A stretch of 64,000 nt of DNA, from contig JBOZIK010000001.1 of assembly GCA_051453625.1 (NCBI GenBank), positions 156,470,494 to 156,534,493 of the forward strand. Reading direction: 5' to 3'. Source of the DNA: Welwitschia mirabilis (Eukaryota > Gnetophyta > Gnetopsida > Welwitschiales). Both the position numbers and the translations under genes were made by a program. How positions within the stretch are numbered: the stretch's first letter is position 1; the number at the start of each line of letters is the position of its first letter. Positions 38,400 through 50,300 of this stretch are shown one piece after another. Below the pieces are notes generated by a model. That model worked only from the letters and a program-made list of their open reading frames with translations. It was not told the DNA's origin and made no database searches.

Positions 38400-41300
38400 A
38401 ATTGGATTTGATGGTATGGTAACTTAAATTAATGAAAGGCTTTATCTTGCAAGTAAAATTGTTTCCAACAAAAATGGAATAACCCCCACCAAGAAATGCT
38501 ATAGAAAATGGTTGTTCTTGAAGCTAAAAGTTGAAGAAAGTAGTGCATCATCTGCTAACATTAAGAAGAAAGAAGAAAAAAGACAGAAAACCCTCAATCT
38601 TTAATTGCTTAGAGTGCCAAAAAATGCAAATGAAGATTTATCTAATAAAATGTTTATAATTCTTTGAAAGCAAATGCATATTCAGCAACAACTAATTCTA
38701 GATGCCTTCTACATTGGATGAAAAGGTGAATGATCATGACATATTTTGGTGAAATTTGAAGGCTTAAAATTGAGGTAGAAAGTACGATATAATCGCAATA
38801 ATCTAAAAGGAAAGAAAATTTGGTTAAATAAGGATCTCATCAAAAAAGAGTTTCCAAAGAAGGCCGAAGATTGGAAGAAAGTGAAAACAGCTCAAGTAGA
38901 TGGTGAAGTTACCTACCTAAACATAAACTATGTTGCAGTGATAAAAAGGCAAAGATAGCTTCAAAATGATATAAAGAATATGCGTGATGTATTTCTAAAC
39001 ATTAATGGTAGTACAGCAAACAAAGTGATTACTTTGAATAACATTAGCTTCTATTAAAAATTTGAAATTTGTGGTTTTGTGAAGACTTGAGGATGAGGGT
39101 TCTAGAAACTTTCATGTTCTTCCACTACCCATCACAAAGAAATTGATGAGGTTGGCCTAGTGGAGTTTTATCTTGCATAATAACAAGGAATATAAAAAGG
39201 TATCTTAAGATTGAAACTATTAATAACAACAAATAATTTTCCTAGCTAAAAATCTTCCATGAACTAGGAGACTCTTTTATAGCATTTTGCTACATTGCTC
39301 CTTATGAAGCTACAATGTATAATGTACCATCGAGATCACACATTTCAATACCTATTAGCTAACATTATAGAGTTTGCAAAAGGACATGTTACAGTTTGTG
39401 GTGATTTTAATTGCATGTATAAGCCTCAGTCAAGTAGATCTCTTAGAGTGATAATATGATAATGGCTGGTTGGAAAATAAACTAAAACAAACTGGACTGG
39501 ATCCTCTTTTAATAGCAATGATAAGAAGATAGAACAACAATTACTCACATGGTGCATAAATGTTGATCTTCTTGTTTTGAATGGAATGATGTGTTTTCCA
39601 AATTTTAGGACATATACCTTCACGAGACATTAGGGTAACTCATGTAATTATCTCTTGTTGGTCACTCCTAAGTGTACAAAACATATACAAAATTTTCAAA
39701 CTAGAGAGACATTAGTGAAATCTCCACACCATCCCTTAGAATTTCAAATCCAAGTGAGCTTGCTACATGAGAAAAGGATTACTTGTGAAATCCAAAAGGA
39801 ATGTATCAAAAAGTTCAAAGAAGAGTATGAAAGAGAAATACAAAAACGATATCAGGAAGAGCTACAAAATAAAAACATTGGTTTGATTTAGCTAGATACA
39901 GCACAATTCATTTTGTGAAATCAAATATAAATGCCTAGGAAGCAAGGACTTGACACTAAATGCAAGCAGGTTAGACTAGCTACTAAGGAGGTAGCACCAT
40001 TGAAATAGAAGAATAAAAAGACAAAGACCTATAAAAGATTGATTAGAAATAACAAAATAGACTTCATTGCAACTCAAGAGGAATATTTTATACATATAAT
40101 TGAAAAAGAACCAAGGAATTTTAAGAAGCCTTTTCATTGTAGAAGAACAGAAGAGTAATGTTTTTCCTTTATAGAAATTCACGGATTTTATAGTAGATTG
40201 TTTACATAGGAAGAAGATTCAATACATGCTGATGCTTTTTAGTTAGCACTTGAGGAGGTCAATGACGGAATGAAGTAGCTAGCTACATGTAGAATGATGG
40301 CAAACGAATTATATGTAGAACTGATAAAATTGGCACTAAATAGTACTTTTATAAGAATTTGAAAATTACTCAACAAAGCTTTACAAGAAGGCCTGAATAA
40401 AAGATGCAAAACTAATAAGGCTATGATACTTCTTAGAAAAGGGGATAGAATAGACTTGAATGACTGCAGACTTGATGTTATTAGTACTGTCTTTGCTAAA
40501 TTGTTAGGCATTATGTTAAAAAAAGACTTTAGCAAATGGACAAAGAATAATAGGGTAATAGCTATATCACAAGCACAATTTTGACAAAATCACTTCACCA
40601 TTGATGATCTGGTTACTCTTAGATACTACATTGACTCTACCAGGGGACCCAAGAGAAAACCTTTCATTTGCTTTATGGATTTTTCCAAAGCATATAATTC
40701 TATTATAAAAGTAAACTTCAACAATGGTTGGTGAAGCTTGGCACTCTTCCTAACCTAATTGCAGCAATTCAAAGGTTGTATAAAGAGATCATTATTGAAA
40801 CTAAAGATGAGTTAGAAAATTTAATTGAACTTCATAGTGAAATTGGAGTGAGGCATGGTTACCTACTCTCTCTTACTTTATTTGGTATTTTCACAGACCA
40901 ATTAAAAGAGTGGTCACAAAAGGTGTCCATGGAACATTTGTTTCAAATTAGGCATTTTATTGTTAATCTCCTCGTCTTTGCTAATGATGCAACCTTAATA
41001 TCTATATCAACAACAGGTATGCAACACATGCTATAGGTAGTGGATGATTTTTATGTAACACGTGGTATGAAGATAAATGTTGGAAACACCAAGATCCTAT
41101 GGTATGGTACTTGAAACACTGATTATAAGTTCAAGCTCTACAACAAACCACCTAAACTAATAACTTTTCGTAAATATTTGGGTCTCCATTGCTTCCACAA
41201 CTAGAAGTGGGTCAAATGTGTCCAAAAAAGAATTGCAAGAGGTAAAAAAGCTTTGTATGGAGTACAAAATAAATGAAAAAAGGTAGATATCTGGGCTTGG

Positions 41301-41640
41301 AAATCAAGAAAACAGTTGCTTCAAACAATTGTTAAGCTAGTGATACTCTATAGTTGTGCAGCTTGGTGACAGGCTTGATAGAAAAATGATGGAAGCAATT
41401 CATCAACTTAAAACAGTCCAAAAGCATTTACTAACTTCTAAAGTTCATGTTAAGGCAAAGATCCCTCATCATATTCTATTATTGAGAGCAATTCCATTCA
41501 AAGCCAAAGAAATTTGTCAATTTATTGCTCAGTGTTGAGGACAAAGAATATTTCAGTTAATTCCAAAAGCAGCCTTTGAAGCTACGTAAAATAAAATATG
41601 GTTAAAACATTCATCGCATAGTTAAAAATAAAATACTTTA
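38400..41640 (+). pseudogene. Second LINE: endonuclease and reverse transcriptase, not L1-like
   Basis: The endonuclease core reads GHVTVCGDFNCMYKPQSS near 39,383-39,437, followed by NFRTYTFTRH near 39,600. RT gives ALNSTFIRI, then KAMILLRKGDRIDLNDCRLD near 40,415-40,475 and PFICFMDFSKAYNSI at about 40,660-40,705. KLGTLPNLIAAIQRLYKE, GVRHGYLLSLTLFGIF and LLVFANDATLISIS follow at about 40,970-41,010. The wording (FMDFSKAY..., G.R.G..LS.TLF..F.D.L, FANDATL) is closer to RTE/Jockey-style LINEs than to plant L1. A C-terminal part continues through KILWYGT and KYLGLH to about 41,500. Longest open stretch is 102 codons (40,728-41,036). The first catalytic aspartate of the usual ADD motif is N. Confidence 0.75.
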
Positions 41641-42719
41641 TAAGCCTTCATCAAACATAGAGGCTAAAAAGAAATTTTATCCTAAACAAATTCATGGAAA
41701 ACACGTTGATAAAAATCCACATTACTTAAGTGTCAAATTCCAACTAAGATTACAGAGCTAACCACTAGGATACAATTGCGTTCTCGTCACTTTCGGACAA
41801 AGACAGGCATATGGCAACATTGCTTAGACATGCCGCAGATTTACTTTGTTGGGATTTATTGAAGATGCAAAACATGTTTTTCTTGATTATCTTCTCACTT
41901 GTTTTTTAAAATGTAAATAGGCAATTGAAGTATCCACATTATATGATATACTCCAATTTTCTCTTCTCACTAAGATATTTTATTGAATCTTTCATAGACA
42001 TTTCCAAGATGTACATTAATCCAGTCAAATAGGTCTTATTGGTTTTTTCCCTTTCCTTAATGCAATAAAATCTCAGTTTTAGTTCCACAAAAAATAACGA
42101 AGAACTTACTTATACACAACACTATCCTGTTAATAGGATTCAATTAAGAACTATTTGTATGACATTTTCACCCCTTAAGCCTCTTTCTCTAATATCCAAG
42201 CCAACCTCAACTTAAGCAACTCATGATAGATAAACATTTTCACACAATGATGCTCAAAATATAACCATCCTCACACCATGATATCCATTTGCATTAGAAA
42301 CAAATACATGATCCTTCTTTAGCCAACATATATCAGAGGCCCCTTAGTCATGATTCATTGTGGATTCTAAGGGAAGTGGGGCAGAAGCAACAGCTTTTTT
42401 TATAGTTCTTAGTGAAATAAACACTTCAGGTCTATCCCAAAGTTGGAACGTTAAATCCTCCCTAAGAAAGAGTTAAAATCAAACCAGGGCACATGCGGCC
42501 AAGCTAGATCATGAATTCAAAATTAATTATAATACCTAAGGCCAAGTTACAAATGCATTGACTTTGAATACACAATAAAATCCTATAAGAAAGCTCTATG
42601 CTAGTGAATACAAGATGAATGATAGATGATAACAAAATAGTTAAAATCAATGTTGGGAAGCATTTCCCTTCCCTTTGTAATTGCCCAGTTTGAGGGTAAT
42701 GTGACCCATGAGCAAGAGA
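41641..42719. other. Intergenic DNA, nothing recognised
   Basis: No coding motif, RNA gene or clear repeat seen on either strand between the LINE and the tandem duplication downstream of the helicase gene. Confidence 0.4.
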
Positions 42720-42734
42720 TGGAAAAAAAATATA

Positions 42735-43135
42735 GTTGGATTAAAAACCTTGAATATAAGTACATCAATATTAGTTTATCAGAGTCTTCTGTGATGCCAC
42801 TCAATTCGAGGGTTGCTCTTTTTGCAGTTTGCTTCCTGTCGAGACACTCAATTGGCAAACTTAGTTGTTTTCTCATTTTTATCTAAATAATCTTGTAACC
42901 AATTTTGTAGCCTGGAGCATAAGCTGAAAGAAATAAATATATTAAATGAAATTGTATCAAAAACCTTGAATATAAGTACATCAATAATAGTTTATCAAAG
43001 TATTTTATGATGCCCTTCAATTCGAGGGTTGCTCTTTTTGCACTTTGCTTCTTGTAGAGACAGTTAGCAAACATACTATTTTTCTCATTTTTATCTACAT
43101 CATCTTATAACCAAGTTTATAGCTATGCCACTGAG
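42735..43135. repeat. Two-copy tandem duplication, ~216 bp unit
   Basis: AAAACCTTGAATATAAGTAC begins a unit near 42,745 that recurs about 216 bases later. Shared blocks are ACATCAATA(T/A)TAGTTTATCA, CAATTCGAGGGTTGCTCTTT, TTTGCTTC and TTTCTCATTTTTATCTA. Identity looks high, about 85-90% by eye. It lies about 1 kb past the stop of the helicase gene and encodes nothing recognisable. Confidence 0.85.
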
Positions 43136-43901
43136 GACCTGCATTTTTGAATTTTTATGACATGTTTTTATCCTAAAGATGTTTCATCAACATAACAAAA
43201 CATTCAGTTTCAGTTTCATGTCTGCTTGACACTCAGAGACAAGCTTCTACTGATCAATGTCACCTCTAACTCGCCTGTTATTTGGGTTTAAACTACTTCA
43301 TACAACCTCATATAATCATCCACTTTTCAGAGAGATCAGTAATCAAGAAAACCTTAATGATTTAACTAGAAAATTTCAGGATCTCATTGATTCCAATTGT
43401 ACACTACTAGTTTCTTATAAAAAGTCCATTTCCTACCACCCCGGTAATCCTTTAGAGAGAATTATATAGCTCAGATAAGGTTGATATGGTTTCTAGCAGA
43501 TACGCTACCTCTTTCTTATCCCCTCGACTGAACAGAAATTATCATGAGACAACTTACATCGTACAGTTTACATATTTTTTGTGGCTAACAGGAGCATAGA
43601 TGAAAGGGAAAATGGCAGTTGATTTCCTACCTTCATCTGAGACAGCATTCCTCTCCTTTTGTCATTTGCTTAAACCACTTATTCTGTTAGCTTGAAGATT
43701 CAGGAAATAATATGCTGATGAAATTTACACGATATGAACATGAACAGTATCAATAGTACATTTTAGAATTGTAGAGAATTTGAAAAAAGAAAGAAAGAAA
43801 AAAGTCATTCTTGCCATAGATACCCTACTCAAATAATTGATTATATGACAATTTTTCAGTGAAGATTTTCACTAGAGACTAATGACTTCAAATTATTATT
43901 A

Positions 43902-43984
43902 TTACAAAGAAGCAATGAATACAATGTCTTATTTCATCCTTGCACTGGCTCGCAAATGTTACTCACTGTTGAACCCTGACACCA
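43902..43984 (-). pseudogene. Decayed duplicate of the last MTR4 exon end
   Basis: Read on the minus strand this ends ASARMK, a stop, DIVFIASL and then stop. It lines up residue for residue with the true C-terminus at 44,084 ([17 protein letters not shown]). The match extends about 26 codons upstream, for example GFNSE against VELEA at the same spacing. It contains internal stops, so it is not translated as an alternative end. It lies about 100-180 bases beyond the real stop, in what is probably the 3' UTR or just after it. A local duplication of the exon end explains it best. Confidence 0.7.
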
Positions 43985-44083
43985 TATTTGGGGATTTACC
44001 ACATGTTTCTTAATTGAAGACAAGATGTTAATTTTTCAGCAAACATCACCTGTGTGCTTAAATTACATTTGAATATCCTATTG

Positions 44084-44362
44084 TTACAAGTACAAGGAAG
44101 CAGCAAATACAATGTCTCGCTTTATTCGTGACACTGCCTCCTGAAACTTTGCTTCCAATTCAACCTCACCAATGGACTTTGAAGCTAATATTAGCTGCTG
44201 AAGAACCTCCTCAAGTCTTCGTATTGCACGAATTAAGCTTCCTTCAAACACCTCTGTTATTTGCATAATTTGAAAAAATTTTGCCCCTCTGGTCCACTGA
44301 TACACTGCCTCCATAATGTCAGGATGGAAAGAATTGACATAGGCTTCAACATCAATTTGTAC
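44084..44362 (-). CDS. MTR4: MTR4 last exon: end of DSHCT domain and stop
   Basis: Encodes [20 protein letters not shown], then RVLEE-type helices ([19 protein letters not shown]) and the terminal [14 protein letters not shown] followed by TAA. The C-terminal string is nearly invariant in plant MTR4. Acceptor ATTTGTAG|GTACAA. Confidence 0.95.
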   Translation of the reverse strand, partial: VQIDVEAYVNSFHPDIMEAVYQWTRGAKFFQIMQITEVFEGSLIRAIRRLEEVLQQLILASKSIGEVELEAKFQEAVSRIKRDIVFAASLYL

Positions 44363-47300
44363 CTACAAATAAAGTCAAAATGCTTAATCCACATTTCTTT
44401 AGCACAAATAGAAAACTATCAAATAAAATAAAGATCATTACTTTGCATTCCAGCTGCACTTTGCCTATTCTTCTGGCAATATCATGAAGCTGTGACAACA
44501 GATTATCTAGGTCTTCCCTAAGCCTTTTTTTCTCTTTCAACTTTTCTTGCCACACAAAACATGACAGAAGAGCAGTCATTTGTTCAATTGTGATCTCTTT
44601 GAATATACCACTAAAAACAAGCTCTGTAAGGGTCAATTCGTCAGCACTGGATAGTTCACATGCAACCTTCCCCTTAAGCTCCACAACATCGTCACTTGTT
44701 ATATACCTGCATCAACCATCCTGTGTAAGTGGGACTGTAAATCATGTAAATGCTTTCATCTATAAGTCAATTGGTACATTATTTGGCAGTGGTTCAATAA
44801 TCTTAATGTAGACAAGATACATTTTCCAATGTTAACTTGCATAGATGAAAATTATAATTTTGTGATCTTGTAAGAAGCAGACATTTTATGGGATAGTTAA
44901 TAAAAATCAAAGGTGAGAATCACGGTCAACTTCCATTATAACGCTATTAAAATAATTCAAAGGAAAATTAATCTAAAATTTGTGAAAATACAAAGATTTC
45001 CACTATTTTCTTTTCTGTTCCTCTGTTTTCCTTTTGTTTTTCATTTTCATTTTTTCTTTTTTTCTGTTTTTTCCTTTTTGCTCTGGTGATAAAAATTCTG
45101 TAAATAATTAGACCAATCCCATTTAAGTAGACGATTCAATGGTTAATTATTTGAATAATCAACATCCATTACACACATTTGGGTACAGAAACTTGTTAAT
45201 GTAATGTATAGTTCTGGATGTCCATATTATATATTCCCTAATTTAGTGTCCTCCAGTACAAATTTTGGCTTTGCAGGAGCATTGCCCACAGTGAGAATTT
45301 TGGGTTATATCCTAAAAAGGTAAGAATCCTAGATCACATACACAGCCTCTGCTAAGATACATACCAATTTAATAATGCTATTGCGATGAATGATGACTTA
45401 TCAGAGCATGACCATCTCCCTTTCTCTGTGCACATCAACCACCAGTGCATATTCATGCATGCTTTATCTCTATGTGAAGCTCCATGTTTTATACATGATT
45501 GACTTGCTAATCTATGTGTTATTACTAAGGGCATAAGCATGAATAACCTACATAGATTTGCAAATGCAAACTCACCAAGATGAGTTTACAGCCTCTTCAC
45601 ATGCCAAACTCGCCAAACTCATGAAGTATCAGGACAATTCATCTGCAGCCATCTCTGAGGACATACAAGACTCTATGGAGAAGTTCTTAACAAAAAACAG
45701 AATAACTACAAAAAAAAAGATAATAAATCTGTTCTAGTGGTCATCTTATCATGATTATTACTTACTCGTAACCGACATAAGAACAGGACATAACGGCTTC
45801 GGCAGATAGTGGGTCAGCTGCCCTTGTTGCAGCAACACTAGCCAACCCCACATATACACGGTTACACAGTGGTCCTCCAACAAGGCAGCAGAACCACCCC
45901 ACCACACAAACGAGGCTGGGAATACTAGCTAGCCGGGACAAGACCCAGCCATATTAGGATCAAGTGAAGCTAGGTAGACACTTGCAAACCCAACAGCCGG
46001 CACATACCTAACAGACTTGGAGGCAGTTAAATCTCTTATTCTAATGGTAAAAACATTGAACAAACAATGCATTAATAATTCCTCCCATGGTGTCACTTGT
46101 CCTTTCATTCCAGACTGAAGTAGCAGTGGCAAATTATTGTCCCTACTAAGTTAGACCAACTTAATTTAGGTCAACTTGAATATTTTATATAGTATTTAGG
46201 CAACTAGTGCCCTTTTTCAGCTTGGCAACTAGTTGCTTGAGTTGTAGAAGGAAGGAAAACAAAAGAGCAAAAGCCACCAGATGATTAGAATTTCAACATG
46301 TGGTACAAAACCAAATTCCAAGTCAGAAATTTTTTTTCACAATTTTGGGACTTCTTGTCATATGCATGAGAATGAAATGCCAAATATGTCCTCTGAAGTG
46401 GATAACCTGCAGGCTCAGTTATCAGACAAGCCATCCATTTTGCAGTCCTGGCATCATCATCTAAAAGATGGAAATTCATTGAAATGCGCACCATGACTTT
46501 CTGCCAAGATAGCCCCAGTCCTAAATAGGTTTATCTCCACTTTGCTTGGTGTCAAGAAACTGAAAGTGATAAGACACCTACATGAGCTCTGTCTACCAAT
46601 GGCAAAGGTTATCCTCCATCTGGAAGCCAATGTGGTCAAAGCAAGAGTCAGGGAAGATATCAAACTCGTGGTGTCCTCAGACTGTTCTGCAAACAAAAAT
46701 GACCTTTGAGGAAACGTTGTTGGAAGTTCTAAAAAGGAAAAAAAGGCATGACAGCAAGGTTCTGTCAGAGTGACCCATTCAAAAGAACTCAGAATGTTCC
46801 AGAGAGGTAAATACACAGGTGAAGACATCTGCATGTCATTGATTGCTTACATAAGAGCGTCTCATAATATTAAACCCCTAATATCAAGAAATTTTATGTA
46901 GTGCTTCTTTTGATGTCTTTCCAAAAGGAAGAGCTTTCTCTACAGACAAGATTGTTACTGGCGGTGTTGTCATCTAGGAGATTATCACACCTATGAGATC
47001 CATGCATTCATCTCCCATTTTTTATGGAGATGATGTTAAAGGATAATATTCCCTGAAATCCTATGGCTAAGGTAGTTTTCAAATCACCAGATGTACCCTT
47101 TAGAGAAAACATAAGGTTCTTTGTCCATAAGAGAAGGCCAACACAAAGAAGGTTTTGCACCTAGGTTCTTTTACAAAACACAGAAGAAAATAGGAACAAA
47201 TCAGTGGAAGATCAAAACAGCAGCAGAAACAGAGACATGGACATTAACGTAGTTCAGGATTTTTCTGCCCTACATCAAGAGCCTAAAGACACAAGCCATC

Positions 47301-50300
47301 TTTGATAGCTAAAGTAATAGCCAAAAGCCTTGTAAATCTTCCCCCAACCCATGCCTCCTTTTAAAAACTTAATTTAGGGTTCAAACCCTAAAGTAACCAT
47401 GAGTTAACATTGACTTAACCCGAACCCATGTAAGAAAATAATAAATATCCATTTACAACATTTGAGATCCTTGAGTCACTAAAAGTAATCAAGAAGGAAC
47501 ATTATAAAACAAGAAAGATATGGCTTCATTTTTTCTAGCAATCCCCAACCTGAAGAGAAATATAATCAGTCTTCAAAAATAGAACTACACTCCAAGCAAC
47601 AGAACCAACAAAAAACAAGTTGGAACCATACCACCATCCTACAAAACTCCTGTTCATAATTGACCATCATGAAAAGAAACATGCAAAAGAACTCATGGGG
47701 ATATGGATGACCTTCTGAGGAACATCTTTTACACAAAACACCCAAACAGGACTAGGCCTCATCAAGCCAATGAACAAAAGACAATACTAATCCAGCACTA
47801 ACAACTATAGCCTCCAAAACACTAACATAAATAAGTTATGTTATATCTTTTCTTGCCTCTTGTGCTAGTATAATATATCCATTTACCGTATCTCAAAAAT
47901 AAAAAAGATGACACTAACATAACTCAAAATGCTCTAAAAAAGTGTAGAAGTTGACCTCCCAATCCCAACAAGACTATAAAGCTGGATTTCCTGGTTTTGA
48001 GGCACATTTAAGAATTGTTGGTGAGAGTCTTGCTTCAATTGTTGATTTCCTTAGAAAGGAGTTCATGATTTGAAATTCTGTTTCAGGAACCATCTTTGCT
48101 ACATTGCTTGTGTTGTGAGGTATGCAACACAGGCTTAATTTGCATGAAGGCTCAAATTATCATGGCCTGATTTTGTATTGGTTCCTTTAAAGTCAAGAGC
48201 ATATAGGTAATATATGTTCTCTCTAATGCTTTTCTACATCATTAGCTTCCATAAAACCATTATGTTACCATCTATCTTTGATGACAGGGGCAATCCACAT
48301 AATAGATTATTTATGCAAAAGAGACTACAATTTCTTAATCATAGTTTGTTTGTTAGGTTAGGATTTGAAGCTGAATCTTGTGTTTGAGTACCTGTCTTAT
48401 GTTGTATTCTTGTAAAGCAAGACTAGCCCTTGATAGTCGATTTACATGTAATTAAAAGTTAAAATATATAGTGAAACTTATGAATGAATAAGAAAGCAAC
48501 ACATGTAACTAAATGGAAGATGAGATTCAGGGTTTCAAGTTTGGTTTGGGTTAAAACTCTAATCCTATATAAAGAGCTTAGGACTTGCATATTGTACTAT
48601 AACAACTTCATTTGGATAACTGCTAATAGAGCTCTTCTTCTGCTGTGGATGTTTCCCTCTGCCTTTGAGGGTTTTACCATGTAAACCTACATGTTTGTGT
48701 ATTTTGTTAGTTTTGGACTTTTTCCCTTTTTCATGCTTCACTAATCTTATTTTCGTTGCCCTGTGTAAACTCTGGTTTTGGGCAACAATCAATATCAAGG
48801 AATTAGGTTTCGATCCCTCTGTTTTTACAATTGCTTTAACAAAGAAGTAGCACAAATATTTGAAGAAGGTGAATCTAGGGGTTTTTTTTCACCCAGTTTG
48901 AGCTCTGTTGATCTTGCATAAAGATTGAAGCAAATCTTTAAGGATGTGCAATTTGAACTTGGAGAGTTGTTGCTTGACCTAAAGCCATGGCCAATTGTTT
49001 CCTTTCCTTGCAGATTCTCAATTCAGTGGAAGCCATGGATGCAAATATGTCTCCCGTTGAAAAGTTCAATATGTGTCGCTATTGTCGTTGGAAGATAACA
49101 AGTTCAGCATGCTCCCATCTCCTGGAATGAATAGATAATAAAGGATAATTGAGCATCAAAGTTGTCAAACATTCCTTGATGATGACTTGTTGGCACGTGT
49201 CTAAGCAGACATGATAGGGCTTGGGTTATAGAGCACGTTGAGCTCTTTCTTTCACTGTGAGATGGGAGTGAGTGTCGAGAGTAATGCTGTGATCATTGAG
49301 AGTAATGCTGTAATTGCTATCTTAAGACACATGTATGAGTGGTTGCTGAAAGCAATGTTCTACGTAGCAACATAGGAGAGCCATCAGCAAAGGATGTGTA
49401 TGGTTTGAATTTGTATGGTTCAGATTGGTAGTGTATAATCCATATATTTTATGTTGATTGTGTTGCAAGGCATGCAACATTTGCTAGGTCTATAAGAGAA
49501 CGTACATAATTGTGACTCATTGTTTATATTGATTCCATGAAACTCATGACTTTGTATCACATTTGTTCCCACAGCTTTATGCAAGGTCTTTGTATGTTGA
49601 ACACTCTCAGAAGGTCCTTGTTCTATTGCTTAAAAGAACCATTTGATGGGGAGCTTCCAGCTCTTATGGTTGCAACCCAACTCTTCTCTGCCAAGATACA
49701 GCCTGCTTTGGTAAATTTCGGCAAGATTGCTTTAACCTAGCTAAGGATTGTTTCAGTGGGAGGTACCATGGCATTAAGATGATATGTGATGTTGGAGATC
49801 AGATTCATATTGGCTAACTTGGATAACATCATGGGACAGAATCACAGAAATGTAATAGATAGTATAAAATAACATGAAAAAATCAATATCAATCACATCG
49901 CCAATTGATTGAAAGAATGTGATAAAATGAAAATGCAACTCTGATTTGGGACAAATTTAATGGTTTATTGTTATCCTAATTTTTAAAATGTATCAAATAG
50001 AAGGGTACATATGTAAGATTTCAATTTAAATACCCCAATCTCCGCAACACTCGTTTCCGAGCCTTCAGTTCTTCCTTGAAAGCCAATGATGTTGAAGCAC
50101 GGACTTCTTTTCGAACACTACGTATCATTTTTGTCAATTCACGCTTCTTTTCAAATGCTTTTAAACACTGCTTAAGTATTGGAGACTTGGATACAACATG
50201 ATTTTTTATCAAGTTTTCCAAGGTTTCTATTCGGCGTGTGGCTTTCTTGTAACTGCTACTCTCTACCTGAGCAAGAGAGCACTGCTATTAAAATTCAAAA

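Larger units (their letters stand above)
44707..50033 (-). other. 5.3 kb MTR4 intron carrying transposon and pseudogene relics
   Basis: This intron lies between the arch-stalk exon and the first DSHCT exon. The other visible introns are 79-455 bases, so it has been enlarged by insertions. Its recognisable contents are a coding-like relic at 46,330-46,850 and a copia-type LTR relic at 48,110-48,795. A second coding-like scrap reads [20 protein letters not shown] near 49,640-49,700. The rest shows no motif. Splice signals at both ends look intact. Confidence 0.85.

Noticed and set aside
44352-44441. Continuation of the DSHCT exon into [16 protein letters not shown]...
   Set aside because: This is retained-intron translation; a 79-base intron with GT-AG ends restores the conserved CK-VQIDVE junction.
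46457-46834. 125-codon minus-strand open frame in the MTR4 intron
   Set aside because: It mirrors the plus-strand relic at 46,330-46,850, whose translation is more protein-like; the minus frame has no motif.
50021-50033. Short C-terminal end GYLN after the arch-stalk exon
   Set aside because: It is reading into the intron after the donor at GGG|GTATTT; family comparison requires the DSHCT exons.
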